From NCBI RefSeq assembly GCF_029227915.1, contig NC_079877.1:18873851-18935850 (forward strand): DNA of 62,000 nt. Direction: 5' to 3'. Origin of the DNA: Hydractinia symbiolongicarpus (Eukaryota; Cnidaria; Hydrozoa; Anthoathecata; Hydractiniidae). Positions 26,701 to 38,700 of this stretch are shown in pieces (the first letter of the stretch is position 1; every line of letters starts with the position of its first letter). The notes beneath the pieces were generated by a model. The model ran no database searches. It was not told where the DNA came from and saw only the letters and a list, made by a program, of their open reading frames with translations. The position numbers were made by a program, and so were the translations under genes.

Positions 26701-29700
26701 ATATTGTGGTGCGGGTTATGTGATAAGTTTTATATTTTCTGTCATTTATTGTGAAATTTAAAGTTTATACATTCAATGAAGAAAATAGTACCCACGGGAT
26801 AAAATGCGTACATTAATATAACTGCATATGCGAGCCTATATCTACGTAATCTTACTTCAACTACGTGATTTAAGTTTTTTCACACAGTGAAATTGCTTTC
26901 TTTAACTTTCTATTGCTTGCCATTGTTAATATTACAAGCTCTCCCTGAAACACAATTCTGGAGATCATTTTTCTTTTGAGTTGAATGTAATTCTATATTT
27001 ATATCTTTGTAATCACATTGAGCACATTGAAATGATTTGCTATTGGTAATAAAGCAATATAGCAGGTATCATTTTTAGGTTTAATTGACACGTATTTCAC
27101 AACCTATTGCCCAGGACTTAATTATTAATTCCTGTTAAAAATTTTGAAAAATGTTAAAATTAAAGTACAGATAATAATTTTCTTTTTTATCTTCGCTACC
27201 TTCGAGCAACAGGTGGCCACTAAAAATATGAAAAATAAATATAAAATACAATTAATTAGACACACGCAACTATCTCCTCCTTATTGCCGCCATTCATTTT
27301 ATCATGCACACTGTGATTGCTGAGATATAAATAGATAACAAAATTCTATAAACATTAGAAAAGAATGTTCCGTACATCACTGTTACAGACAATCGGTGAT
27401 AATTATTATGTTGTTTATTTTTAAGCCAAAAAAACTTAAATATACATAAAAACAGAGATTTTACTTTAGGTTTATAACCTGATAGAATGGTTTTTTATTT
27501 GTTTGTTTGTTCAATCGCAGGAAGAGTTATTATTGGCTGAAACTAATGTTTACAAATTAAAAGAAAACAGCATTGTTCGATTTGGTACTGCCGGCATTAG
27601 CAGAAGATCGACTTGTCAAATTAATTTTAATTCATTATTATTTCGCCAATCGGAGACAAGAAAGTTAAAATGAGTCGCTAGTTCAGACACTTGGTTCTCG
27701 TGTTTGGGGTTCACGAGTTTAAACGTCCCCCACTTGTCTCCAGCATGAAAAAACCACACACATGAGTATAAAATGATTAGGGTAAGTAAAAATACGCTGA
27801 ATTTTTTTCTTAACATGATGCGGGTTATGTGGGTTAGTAAAACACATTGATCGAAATTTTATGCGGGTTATACGAAGGTGCGGGCTATCTGATAGCATCT
27901 AGTTTATAAGTCCCTTAAAAAGCTGAGCTGCGGGTTATTTGATGTGCGGGTTATATACCGGAAAATATGGTATTATTATTTGTGAACCCATCAACTCAAC
28001 ACAAAACAAGCAATAATGTTTAAGGATTACTTACTATCGATGATTTTAAACAAAACATTTTAATGAGAAATGCAGCAACAACTTCATATTGCTCATCACT
28101 GAATCCAGAAAACCCAACACACATATTCAAAGAACCTAGTAATTGAGATAGACTTCATGTAATATTTATATAACATTTACTTTATCGGATATACGTTATC
28201 TGACTTACTTTTTTCCCTTCCACGCTTTTTGAAAGGTTCATGTCTTTCAGAAAACTTCTAAATTACAATATAATTTCATAAATATTTCACTGCAAATTAT
28301 AGCAAGAAAAAAGAAACTATAACAAGGCATAAAACCCACCTTTCCTGTAAAAATATCCAGAACGTCACTTTTAATCTCCAACAACATACTCTTAATTTCT
28401 TTAATGGACATATTGGAAGCATATGTCGGTGTTATAGAAATGTTAAATACACAAACAAAAATATAAATGAGAAAACTTTATCTTCTGGGAATCCATTAAT
28501 GTAAGGGTCTTTAAAACCCATTATTTACATTGTGAATAGACAAAGCTTCCTCTTGATTCTTCTTACGCTGAAATAGTTTTTTAAATGAAGATCATGAAAT
28601 GGAACAAAAAGACTTCAACAACTTAGGGGTATACAGAACATAAATCTCTGTAGACATAGTTCAGGTTCATTTAAAGTGTACACATTAGCACTTTAAATTT
28701 ACAAACACCTTATTACATCAAAAATATTTGGTGTTTAATTACATACCAACTGGGATCTGGTTGAATGCATCTTTACAAATTCTATAGCATAATTAGACAG
28801 TAATAAAAAAAAATATAATTCAAGTTTAACTTATGAGAAATGTAAATTAGGCTACAATATCTTAATTAGGCCATGCTGATAACCTAATTAGGACTATGCT
28901 ACATTATTGTCAAAATTCAAACAAAAAACAATGTGCTCTTGAAAAGATATTTTGCAGAAGGAACACTGTGGAAAGCTTTTTGCAGATAAGTAGAGAGGCA
29001 AAATCAGTATTTTTCTTAACATAACTTTCATAACTTCAGGGTTTTTCAAATGAAAAACAAAGAATTTAATTGGTTAGGTATTAACGAAAATCAAAGTATG
29101 ATGAGTGGAAAAATATTATTGTAAAAATAGTTCCGGATACAAAAAATAAAAAAAATTTGTGAATGGCTAATTTTTAAGATTTCTGCTTACTTTAAAAAAC
29201 CTAACCATATTTATAAAAAATAACCTATAAAGATATCAAATGTTCTATATAGAGTAAAACTATTGGCAAAGTAGCAAAAGTCAAACACTTTTCTTTTATA
29301 AAAAAGCTTTTTGTCAAAAACATAAAACACAAAAATAAGAGCAATTCCACCACATAAATATTTTAGCAACATCTTCTTAACAATCACTTGTGACTGGCTT
29401 GTTTATGGACTCAAGTGTAGAACTATATTAGCAGCAGAAGCACATAACTTTCTGAGAATGTCAGGAAAAAAAAAATTAAAACTCAGTTTAAATTCTGAAC
29501 TTATGTTTACTATTAACACAAGAATATATCAAGCTGAAGAAGGGAAAAAGAATCTGTACTCAAGTTGCCACAAAAATTGAAAATTTGTAATTCCTTTCTC
29601 AAACCAACATAACCATTTCAGAAACATCAATGTGTGCAAAACACAAAAACATTCATGATTACTGTTACCTCTGTCCAGCTTGCCAAAATATATTAAACTA

Positions 29701-32700
29701 TGTAAAATATGCACATCTATCTATCTGAAGTGGCCTTCAAACAAAAATTAAGAAGAAAAAAAATTTGCAACCAAAAGAAGGAAGTATGGAATATCTTTAA
29801 ATTTTTATTGTAGATTTTTAGTCAAATTGCCACGGAAGAAACCTTAAACTTAAAGACCCAACCACAAATGTCAAATTAAAGTTTCTCATGGCAACGTGAT
29901 GATGCTAAAAATTACTTTGATAATATTAGGACTTTCTGTTGGATGTAAATCAGGCAAATAGATATGTAATCTCCTAAGTAATATTGTTTTATGATGGAAG
30001 TTCTTTTAAGTAGGAGGTACGAAGTCAGGAAAAACTGATAACTGGCACGTAAAAAATAGTTAACCAACACAGGATAATGATACGGTACGTACTGTATAAA
30101 TTAGCTGCTTATACGGCTAATTATATGGTAGAGATGGTAGTGACAATTCAAGGTAGCAATATAGGCAGCACATAGCTAGCTACATACATAAATACCCTCA
30201 GAAAATAAAATTTGTTAAACAAAAAAGGTATAGCTATATTTAAAATTAAAAGGCCAAGGTGGTTTAGTCTAATTAGAGGCAGCTACCCTTCTAGCTAGCT
30301 AGAGCCTGTAAGCTAATCTTCCATATTCCTTGGTGAGTCTATAAGTAGGCTTCAACCCTGCTAAAATCTATTAACTAATATTTAAAGAAACAATATTTAA
30401 TATGGACAATAATATGATATATATATATATATATATATTATACCTTTGGATAAAAAATATAAAGCAACTTTCACTTCGTCTGTCCGCCTCGTAGGTTTGT
30501 GATTTACAATATTGGCGCATTTGACGTGGTGAAAGTCCCCGAGTTGTGGCAAAAGTCCCCGAAAGTAGCAAAAGTACCTAATCACATTGAGTACATCAAA
30601 AATAGAGAAAGATGGCAGATATCATTTTTAAGTGTTATTGGCATGTATTTGATAAACTAGTGCCAAGGATTTGATTATTAATTGCTGCTGAAAATTTTTA
30701 AATACGTTAAATTAAATGTATAGATGATAATTCTCTTTTTTTATCTTCACTCCACACATGTGGTCAGTGAAAATATCAAAAATAAATTAAAAATACAAGA
30801 TATTGATAAGACACATGCAACTCCTCCTCGTCATTCTGCAATTCATTTAATTAATGGATAATAAAAATTATATAAACATTAGAAAAGAATCTTCTGTAGA
30901 TCACCATTTCAGAGAATCCGTGATAATTATAATGTTGTTTGCTTTTATGTGAATAATACTTAAGTATACAATAATAAAAGATCAAAAAATATAAATTTTA
31001 ATACTTAGGATGAAAATGATCCTATTGCTTTGCTTTGTTTTTTTTTTACTTTTCTGATCTTTTTTTTTTGTGCAAAGTCAATAAAAAAAGAAACATTCTA
31101 GATAACATCGTATTGCGTTTTGAGAATAAGTTTGTATGTAATAAAATAGCTACACAGGAAAAAACTTTAATAATAAAATAGATTAATTAGAAATATCAGC
31201 AAATTTATATATACATATCAATTTTTTTATCTACGCAATTTTTTATGTACATAAAAAAATTTAACCATGTGACAGTGTGCAGGAACGCGATTGCATAGGT
31301 CTTATTGAGAGGCCTCTGTCTGTTAAACTTGTGTTGCACATCCACCTAATCATTCTCATATCATTCCTTTTTAAACGGTCAAGATCTTTTTGATTCAGTG
31401 CCCATGCTTCACTACAGCACAACATTGCATTTCTTACACCGACCTCATATAACCTTTCTTTACCTCCATTGACCAGACTAAACAGAGGAGACTTAACTTT
31501 CAACTCAAAATTACATTTTATAACTTTGGCTGTTTTTTTTGTTTTTTTTGCAGTATACGTTTCAAATGGAAGGGATAAACAATAAGACAGTACACGAAGA
31601 GTTATCAAAGCATTTGATATTTTACCTACATCTTGGAGCAGACCCTTCTATGATTGGAAACATCCTGCAGGTACAATACTTCCCTAAATGTGTTTACAAA
31701 TTTGTATGTGTTTACAAAATTTTTACAGTCTCGAAAAGTAATGCAAGTTTGATTTGTATTAACTTTATATTTTCAGGATTTTTTCTATCCACTAGCAGAT
31801 TTTAATTTATGAATATAATTTATTTTTTCAGCATTCCTGGTTTTTCTTTGACATCATGATAAAAAGTATGGCTTGTGGTCTTTTTAAAGATAAAAATACT
31901 CTGGTAATTTGGTAATTATTTAATACTTGTATTCATTAAAGGATGTCAAGATACTTTTACAAGTTGGACTTACCTGAAAGATTTGCATGAGAAATGCTAA
32001 ATGATATATTTACTTGTTGTTAAAACTTCATGTGACTCCAGATATAGCTTTTTAAATATTTATTTTTCTTCTCGCTTGACCGCCATCTTGGCTATCTTTT
32101 TAATGAACAAGATGGTCAAAGCAGCTGTCAAGGTGGCAAGAAAACAAATATTTAAAAAACGATATCTAGGGTTACTTAAACTTTTAACTAAAAGTGGATA
32201 TGTCATTGGGAATTTTTCATGAAATTCTTTCAGGTAAGTCCAACTTGTACACCAACTAAGGATCCCTTTAAGTCACATGTAACACAGCACTTGCAGTTGG
32301 AGATCTTATAATTCCATAAAGATTTTTAGGTAAATTTGTAAATGTTAAGGTCAGGGCAAATCATGCGACACAGTCAGCTGCTAATTGGATCAAACTTTAA
32401 CCACTGTTCTACCAGGGCTTTAAAATATTAAGATCTTGGTACACATCTTTTCATGTACCCTGCAGGTAGATTAGAGGCAAGAGTGTGTACCTTGTATTTC
32501 CGTGTACCTCAAAATATAGAAATGTATGAATTAAATTCTGAATAAAGAATCGCAATTTGGTAAATGTCCCCATTAGTAAAACACATGCCATATTTAATTC
32601 TTGTCTCAATAGAAAATTGGCGCATGCGAACCTGCGGCGTGCAAGATCAAACCATGTTGAAAAGGGGGAGAGTGACTGTAACGACAACAATGATCACCAA

Positions 32701-35700
32701 TCTAAAACTATTTTTCGAATGTTTTCATAACACGGCGCCGAGTTTGTACCCTGTCTCTCTGTTCACATGTTGTTTACAGAAAATGCGAACTACGAACATT
32801 TCACTGGAAAAATAATTAGAAATCTGATTTAACTATTGAATTTTGTAAGATCCACTTCCATTTTGAAAGTAGCATAAAATTGGCAGTGTGAATTTTTGCG
32901 TATACAGTTTTTCGTGCACGTTGAGGAAAGTACGTTTGATGCATTATCAAACCTTTTTTGATATATTTGATTTTGCATGCTACAAAGTATGTTTGAATGC
33001 GTGACAACGTTTGAATCACGTTCAAAAAATAATTAAAATCATTGCATAACAAGGCTATATGAATGCCACAAAATTAAAGATGATCATCTGTCTTTGTAGC
33101 ATTTACCTTTTTCCTCTAGTTAATTAGTTGTCAGAAAACGTAGCACGTAGCTTTTCCCCCCAGTTACTTAGTTCTCAAAAAACGTGATCATTAATGTCTT
33201 TTCGTGTGTGGGTAACTAATGGCCACCTAAGATTACCATTGGTCAAATACTGGAGAGTTGGACAACTAACATAGTCCAGAATCAACAGCTTTCAAACTTT
33301 TTACCTGCCTAAGTGGATTTTTCCGTGGAACTCATAGGCTAGTCTCTTATAATAGCACGCTAATTCTTCCTGTGACTAAAAATAATGCATCAAGAATTCC
33401 ACAGGAATGTTATTTTTCCCTTACAGAATACACAACTGAAAACATAATTGGCTATTTAAACATGATATCTGAAATGACACTTGTTAAGAAACCAGTTGAT
33501 GATGTCATCAAAAATTATTTAAACTTAAATATATCCTTAACAGTTTGTCAAAGAACACTTGATCCTATCAATTATTTGGATCCACATTTCGAGCTCTACA
33601 CAATAAATAAATTTAAATTTCTGGAAACAATTTTTGATAATGAATTGGACGATAAAGTCATCAAGATATATCTTGACAAAATAGTTTGCTGTTTTATTTT
33701 ACAGGCTGTTCAACTAGTTGATATATGTACTACTACGCTATTTCCATGGGCACAGTGGACTGGCATCAATACGTTGAATTATTACTTTTATATCTCCTAA
33801 TTATTTTGTAGGCAACAGATACTCATCGAAACCGTTTCAAAAAGGAGTTTCTCGATAGTCTGGATAACCTATTTCAAGTTTTCATTTATCAGTTAGTCAG
33901 GAAGGCAAAAGACAAACCAACCATTGCGAAAGAAGCTAATAAAAACCTTGCTGTTTTTGTAAAAGATTGTTTTGCTCTTATTGACAGAGGGCATGTGTTT
34001 TGCATTATCAACTACCTTAAGGACCAATATAAGCCAGCTGATACTCAGGTCTGTGGAGCTCTACTTTATTTTTTAAATATCTAGGAGTTGCCACATAAGA
34101 AATTAAAAAGTTTGTTTGCATTTTTTGTAATTTAAGCACATTTTTACAACTTTTTTCTACAACTTTAATGTTGTTGAAGTTTATAAGACGTTCTTTGCAA
34201 AAATGTTCCTTCATAATTTGACTCTTTGAGATTAAGGCAAAAATTTTAGTATAGTTGTTCCACAATTCTTTAATTCATAGGCAGGGTTGTAGCAACGCGG
34301 AGCATTTCTTGACAAATTACATTTCTCTGAGTAATTTTTTAAAATTTATGAACAATGGTGATGTCCTTTCTCTTGCAGATGCTTGAATTGAAATTTGAGT
34401 TTATCCATTGGATTTGCGGGCATGAGCACTATGTAGCGCTAAATCTTCCCATTGATATCAGAATAAAGGGAGACGTTCATGCAAGTGTATTGAGTGATGC
34501 TTTTTGCAGAAAACATTTTATGGTTGGAGTTCTACTCAAAGAGGTGAGTTTCACTAGTTCTCAAATTAACCTTAGATTTCATGACCACTAATTCTTTATT
34601 AAACGCTTGTGTCATGCAGTACTTCTGTTTTATTGTTACAAATTTTAGTTTTCTGAAGCATTGTATCAACCAAAAGTGATTCGAAAGTATGCAATAAAAG
34701 TGCTCAGGAATTTGTTAGTAAAGCATGAGCTGGATGACCGATATACTGGCGAGGTAGTTTCATTTTACTTTATATCTGCATGTATACTATGTTCGCTAAT
34801 GGCTAATCTACTGTTATTGCTATCTTAGGAAAAGCAGTCTCGGATAGCAGCTATGTATATTCCGTTCCTCACAATGATGCTGGAGCACTCATTAAGATTT
34901 CACAAAAATCTTGATCGCCCATTAATTGATGATAGCTTCCTTTCTTTGCATCTGATTGGTCAAGTAAATGACGATTGTATGTCTCCTGTGTCTAAACGCA
35001 CGTCTGTACAGTCTGGAGGTTTATCCGTAGACACACGCTCTCTAATGTCATTGGATCCGTCGGGAAAGACTCCTCCCATTTTACCTTTTGATGAAGATGA
35101 ATCAAGAGAATACATGTTATCTTTCTTGTATGTTTTAAAGAATTTGAAATCAGGTGAGTGATATAAAGATATTAAAGATATTATTATTATAAAGATATTA
35201 CTTGTTTAGGAGAAACTTTATTATTGGCTGGTTTGTAATGAAAGTTCCTTTGATCAGCTACAAACACTTATTTCTCTGTTAGTTATTATTGTGGATTGGT
35301 GGAGAGATATTTTGACAACACCTGTCAAAAGACAACAATCGAATCCTACAATGATCTACTATATGCATCATGAGAAACAATTTGCCAAATTTATGTCAGT
35401 TATTGACTTTTTTGATTTGCTGGAGTAAGTAAATTTTCCTTTACAATACCAATTCAAACAAAAAAAACAAAAAAAATTATATATAGAGGGGAGGGTTGTT
35501 GCCTTAAGTATTTTTTCTCTTCAGTGTCAAATGTAGAATTTTAGTAATGGTAATTAAGTATTCCTATGTTGGTTAAGGTCTAACGGCGTTGTAAATTTAA
35601 CATCAAAACTGAAATGGAGCTCTTTGAATTACTGTTACAGGATTCAAAATTAGGTTGGGAACTGAGTTAAGAAGTAAAAAATGCAATTTAAACTCTATAG

Positions 35701-38700
35701 TAAGTGGCGTTTTCTTTAAGCGCCTTAAGGAGAATTATTATGTGCATGCTGAATGGTGGCTGGAAGGCGACGTACGGAGGATAGACAAATAATTAAAAAA
35801 AAAGGCTTTTAAGAATGAACTTTAAGGCGTCTTAATGTTGATTAGGGAAAAGTAGAGCATGTACGTGCCATGCCATGATAGCTAGACGGACAATAATTAT
35901 AAGAATCTTTAAGCTGAGTTTGTAAATGCCTCCAGACCTGAAACTATTCTAAGATGTTGAAAGTATGCAATTTATGAATAATTTCATTGATTCAATTTGA
36001 CAGACAATGCATTAAGATGTTTAAGTACACTGGAATGAAAGCTTCTAAAGAGAGAAGGTGAATGTTTTTATGTGAATTGTGATATATATGTTTTAAATTC
36101 ATATTCTTCCATCTTTAATAACTACATGTATCTAATTTCGTCATAATAACCCTTATAATTTTTATCTTATTTAGCTCAAACACTGCAGAGTCTACAAAGC
36201 AGTTTTTAGAAACAAAGTATTTGTCACTATCAAAGCCGTCACCTCGGTTGTCAATAGTATTGACACATAAGAGAAATTTAAGCACTTGTGAGTCATGCTA
36301 ACTTTATTGTGTAGCCTTAGGTACAACTTTTAAACAACTTTAGGTATTCTTTAAACATTTGTATTTTAGCAAGCATGCAAAGTGAAAACGTGAATGGTGT
36401 TGATTTGGAGAAGCGCTCCCTACTCGAAGCTAATCTCTCTAACGAGGTAGCAGTGATATCACTAGACATGTTGGAACTCTTCTGCACTCACTTTAAGGTA
36501 GCTTACTACATTATTTTTTTTTCTTTCTCCTCTTGCTTTGCTTTTTGACTTTCTGTTTTTCTGTTTGCAGTTTCATCTAGAACAAGACGACGGTGACAAC
36601 ATCCTGATGAAAAAAGTAAAATTGCACTATTTTTGTCAGGACGAAATGAAGTCTTACTTCTGCGTGATATGAAATATATTTTATTTTTAGATATTCAATT
36701 TATTAATGACGTTTTTACGGATCGGCCAATCAGAGTGTACTATGAACCACGTCTTCGCTTCATTGAGAGGCTTTGTACACAAGGTAACTTTCTTTGTCTC
36801 AGTTTACTTTCTTTCATGGGTTGATAACAAATACATTGTTCACAGTAATAACTTACGAAGTCATAACGCTTAGTGTGTTATTTCATATGAAAACCGGTCC
36901 AAGTTTAGTTGGGACTTAATTCAATGTATTCTTTTACTTTCGAAAACCGGTCTGAATTTAGTAGAATGTTGATACAATGTATTCTTTTATTTTTAAAGCC
37001 GGTCCAAATTTAATGGGAAGTTGATACAATGTATTCTTCTACCTTTAGTTTCCAACTGCATTGTTTAAAGGTAGTGCAAACCTTTGTGGGGTGCTTTGTT
37101 ATGAGGTATGAAGTGACAGTTTATGATTATTTTAAAACAGTGTTCAGATATTCAGTGATAGTTTTTTCTCACTCTATTTAGATATTAAGATTATGTAGTT
37201 CTAAACTTGAATCAATAAGAACCCAGGTAGGTTAAGATTCATTATAATAGTCTCGTTAGCTTAAATGCTCGTAATTTCAAGCAGTGGTTTTATTCAAACT
37301 TTTAGGCGTGTTGTTTTATGTATCTTCTTATGAGAAGTAACTTCGAATACGGCGGAGGTGGTTGTGTCAGAGTTCATCACCAGGTAAAATGGTAGAGACA
37401 ATAGTTAATGAATATCTGCATGCATGAGATTTATTTTTTGATACGTTTTACCAGGTGATTGTAGCAGTGTCGAAGTTAATAGCTTCTGGGATTAACCGTG
37501 CCTCAATGAGCCAATCATTGATTATGTTAAAAAACTATACTGCAGACGATAAAGGAATGAAAGTAAGTGAGATGATTTTATCTGTTCCCTCCAAAATGCA
37601 ACTTGTTAAAGTGGTGTGCTTCTCTTAAGCATCAACTGTCAGTCAGTAAAGATATAGAATGAGAAGGCTAGAAAGTTGTTGAATTTGTTTTATAGACCAC
37701 AGAATTTCCTGGTAATGTACGCGATCTAATAAAGAAAGTTCAAACAGTTCTACAAGCAACTGCTCAAATGAAGGTAAAATTTTATATGAGTGACAGTTAC
37801 CACTAAGTTATGTTTTTTTATTGCTGTGCACTTTTTAACTCACCTCCTGAGAGTGATTATTAAAACAGACTGAAGAAGAGACACCTTCTTTTTCATGTGA
37901 GTCGCAATCAAAGGTGTGATTTTTCAAACGGCATCGGCTTCTTGTTTTCTTTTAAAACCACTTTCCATGCACCATATGTCTACTACCATCAAAAAATATG
38001 ATAACCAAAAGGTATGTTTCTGTTTTTTTGTGACAGGAACATGAAGACGATCACGAGGTCCTTGTCGACCTTCAATATAGTTTGGCTAAATCATACTCAA
38101 GTACACCAGAATTACGTCAAACGTGGTTACAGAGCATGGCACATATTCATGAGAAGAATGGTGACTATTCGGAGGTAACTTTTGTTCGATCTAAAAGTTT
38201 TTTAGATTTTTTAGTTTTATTTAAGCATTGATACGTTACATTTTAGGCGGCTATGTGTTTCATACATGCTGCTGCTCTCGTCGCGGAGTACTTAAAAGGG
38301 CGTGGATGCTACACAGGTGGCTGCAGTTCGTTTAAACATATTTCGCCAAATATTCTACCAGATGAAAGCGTTGCAAATGATGATCATAACGAGCTTGGCG
38401 AAATGAGATATAGCTTGGTAAATCTGCCTTTTTAACAAAAACATTTAAGTATATATTTTTTATCATGTTTTTCGGACCTACCTGGATCATTAGTGTTTTC
38501 TGAATTTTTGCACAAAAATAGAGAACCATAGACCCCACCCTCGTCCCCAGGGTTTTTTTCCTTTTTGACATGAGAGATGGCGTCGAAAAATACCCTGGTA
38601 TCGTTGACCGGTTTTTGTAATATGATTGGCTTTCACGTTTTCGCTTAATTATTACGACTTTTTCCTTAGTCAGCACTTTTTCAGGTCAAGATTAAAATGG

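Larger units (their letters stand above)
23859..28411 (-). pseudogene. Multi-exon C2H2 and tyrosine-recombinase-like gene, decayed
   Basis: Minus-strand spliced gene nested in a DOCK intron. Exons: 28411-28340 ([16 protein letters not shown]), 28257-28209, 28135-28035 ([17 protein letters not shown]), 26606-26523 ([16 protein letters not shown]), 26380-26046, 25969-25564 (C2H2-like fingers CPIEDC..H..H and CPVAGC..H..H), 25504-25120 ([19 protein letters not shown], like a recombinase core-binding domain), 24872-~24690, and ~24660-23859. The last has [30 protein letters not shown] and a C-terminal [17 protein letters not shown] spacing resembles a tyrosine recombinase, but the first catalytic Arg and an H-x-x-R were not found. 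Most mapped junctions keep phase. In-frame stops at about 25273, 24181 and 24121 and frameshifts in the finger exons mark decay. I do not know a published name for the family. Confidence 0.7.

Noticed and set aside
33372-33800. Open frame considered as an extra DOCK exon
   Set aside because: It ends in TAA before the exon 16 acceptor, and exons 15 and 16 already join in phase with family-like sequence.
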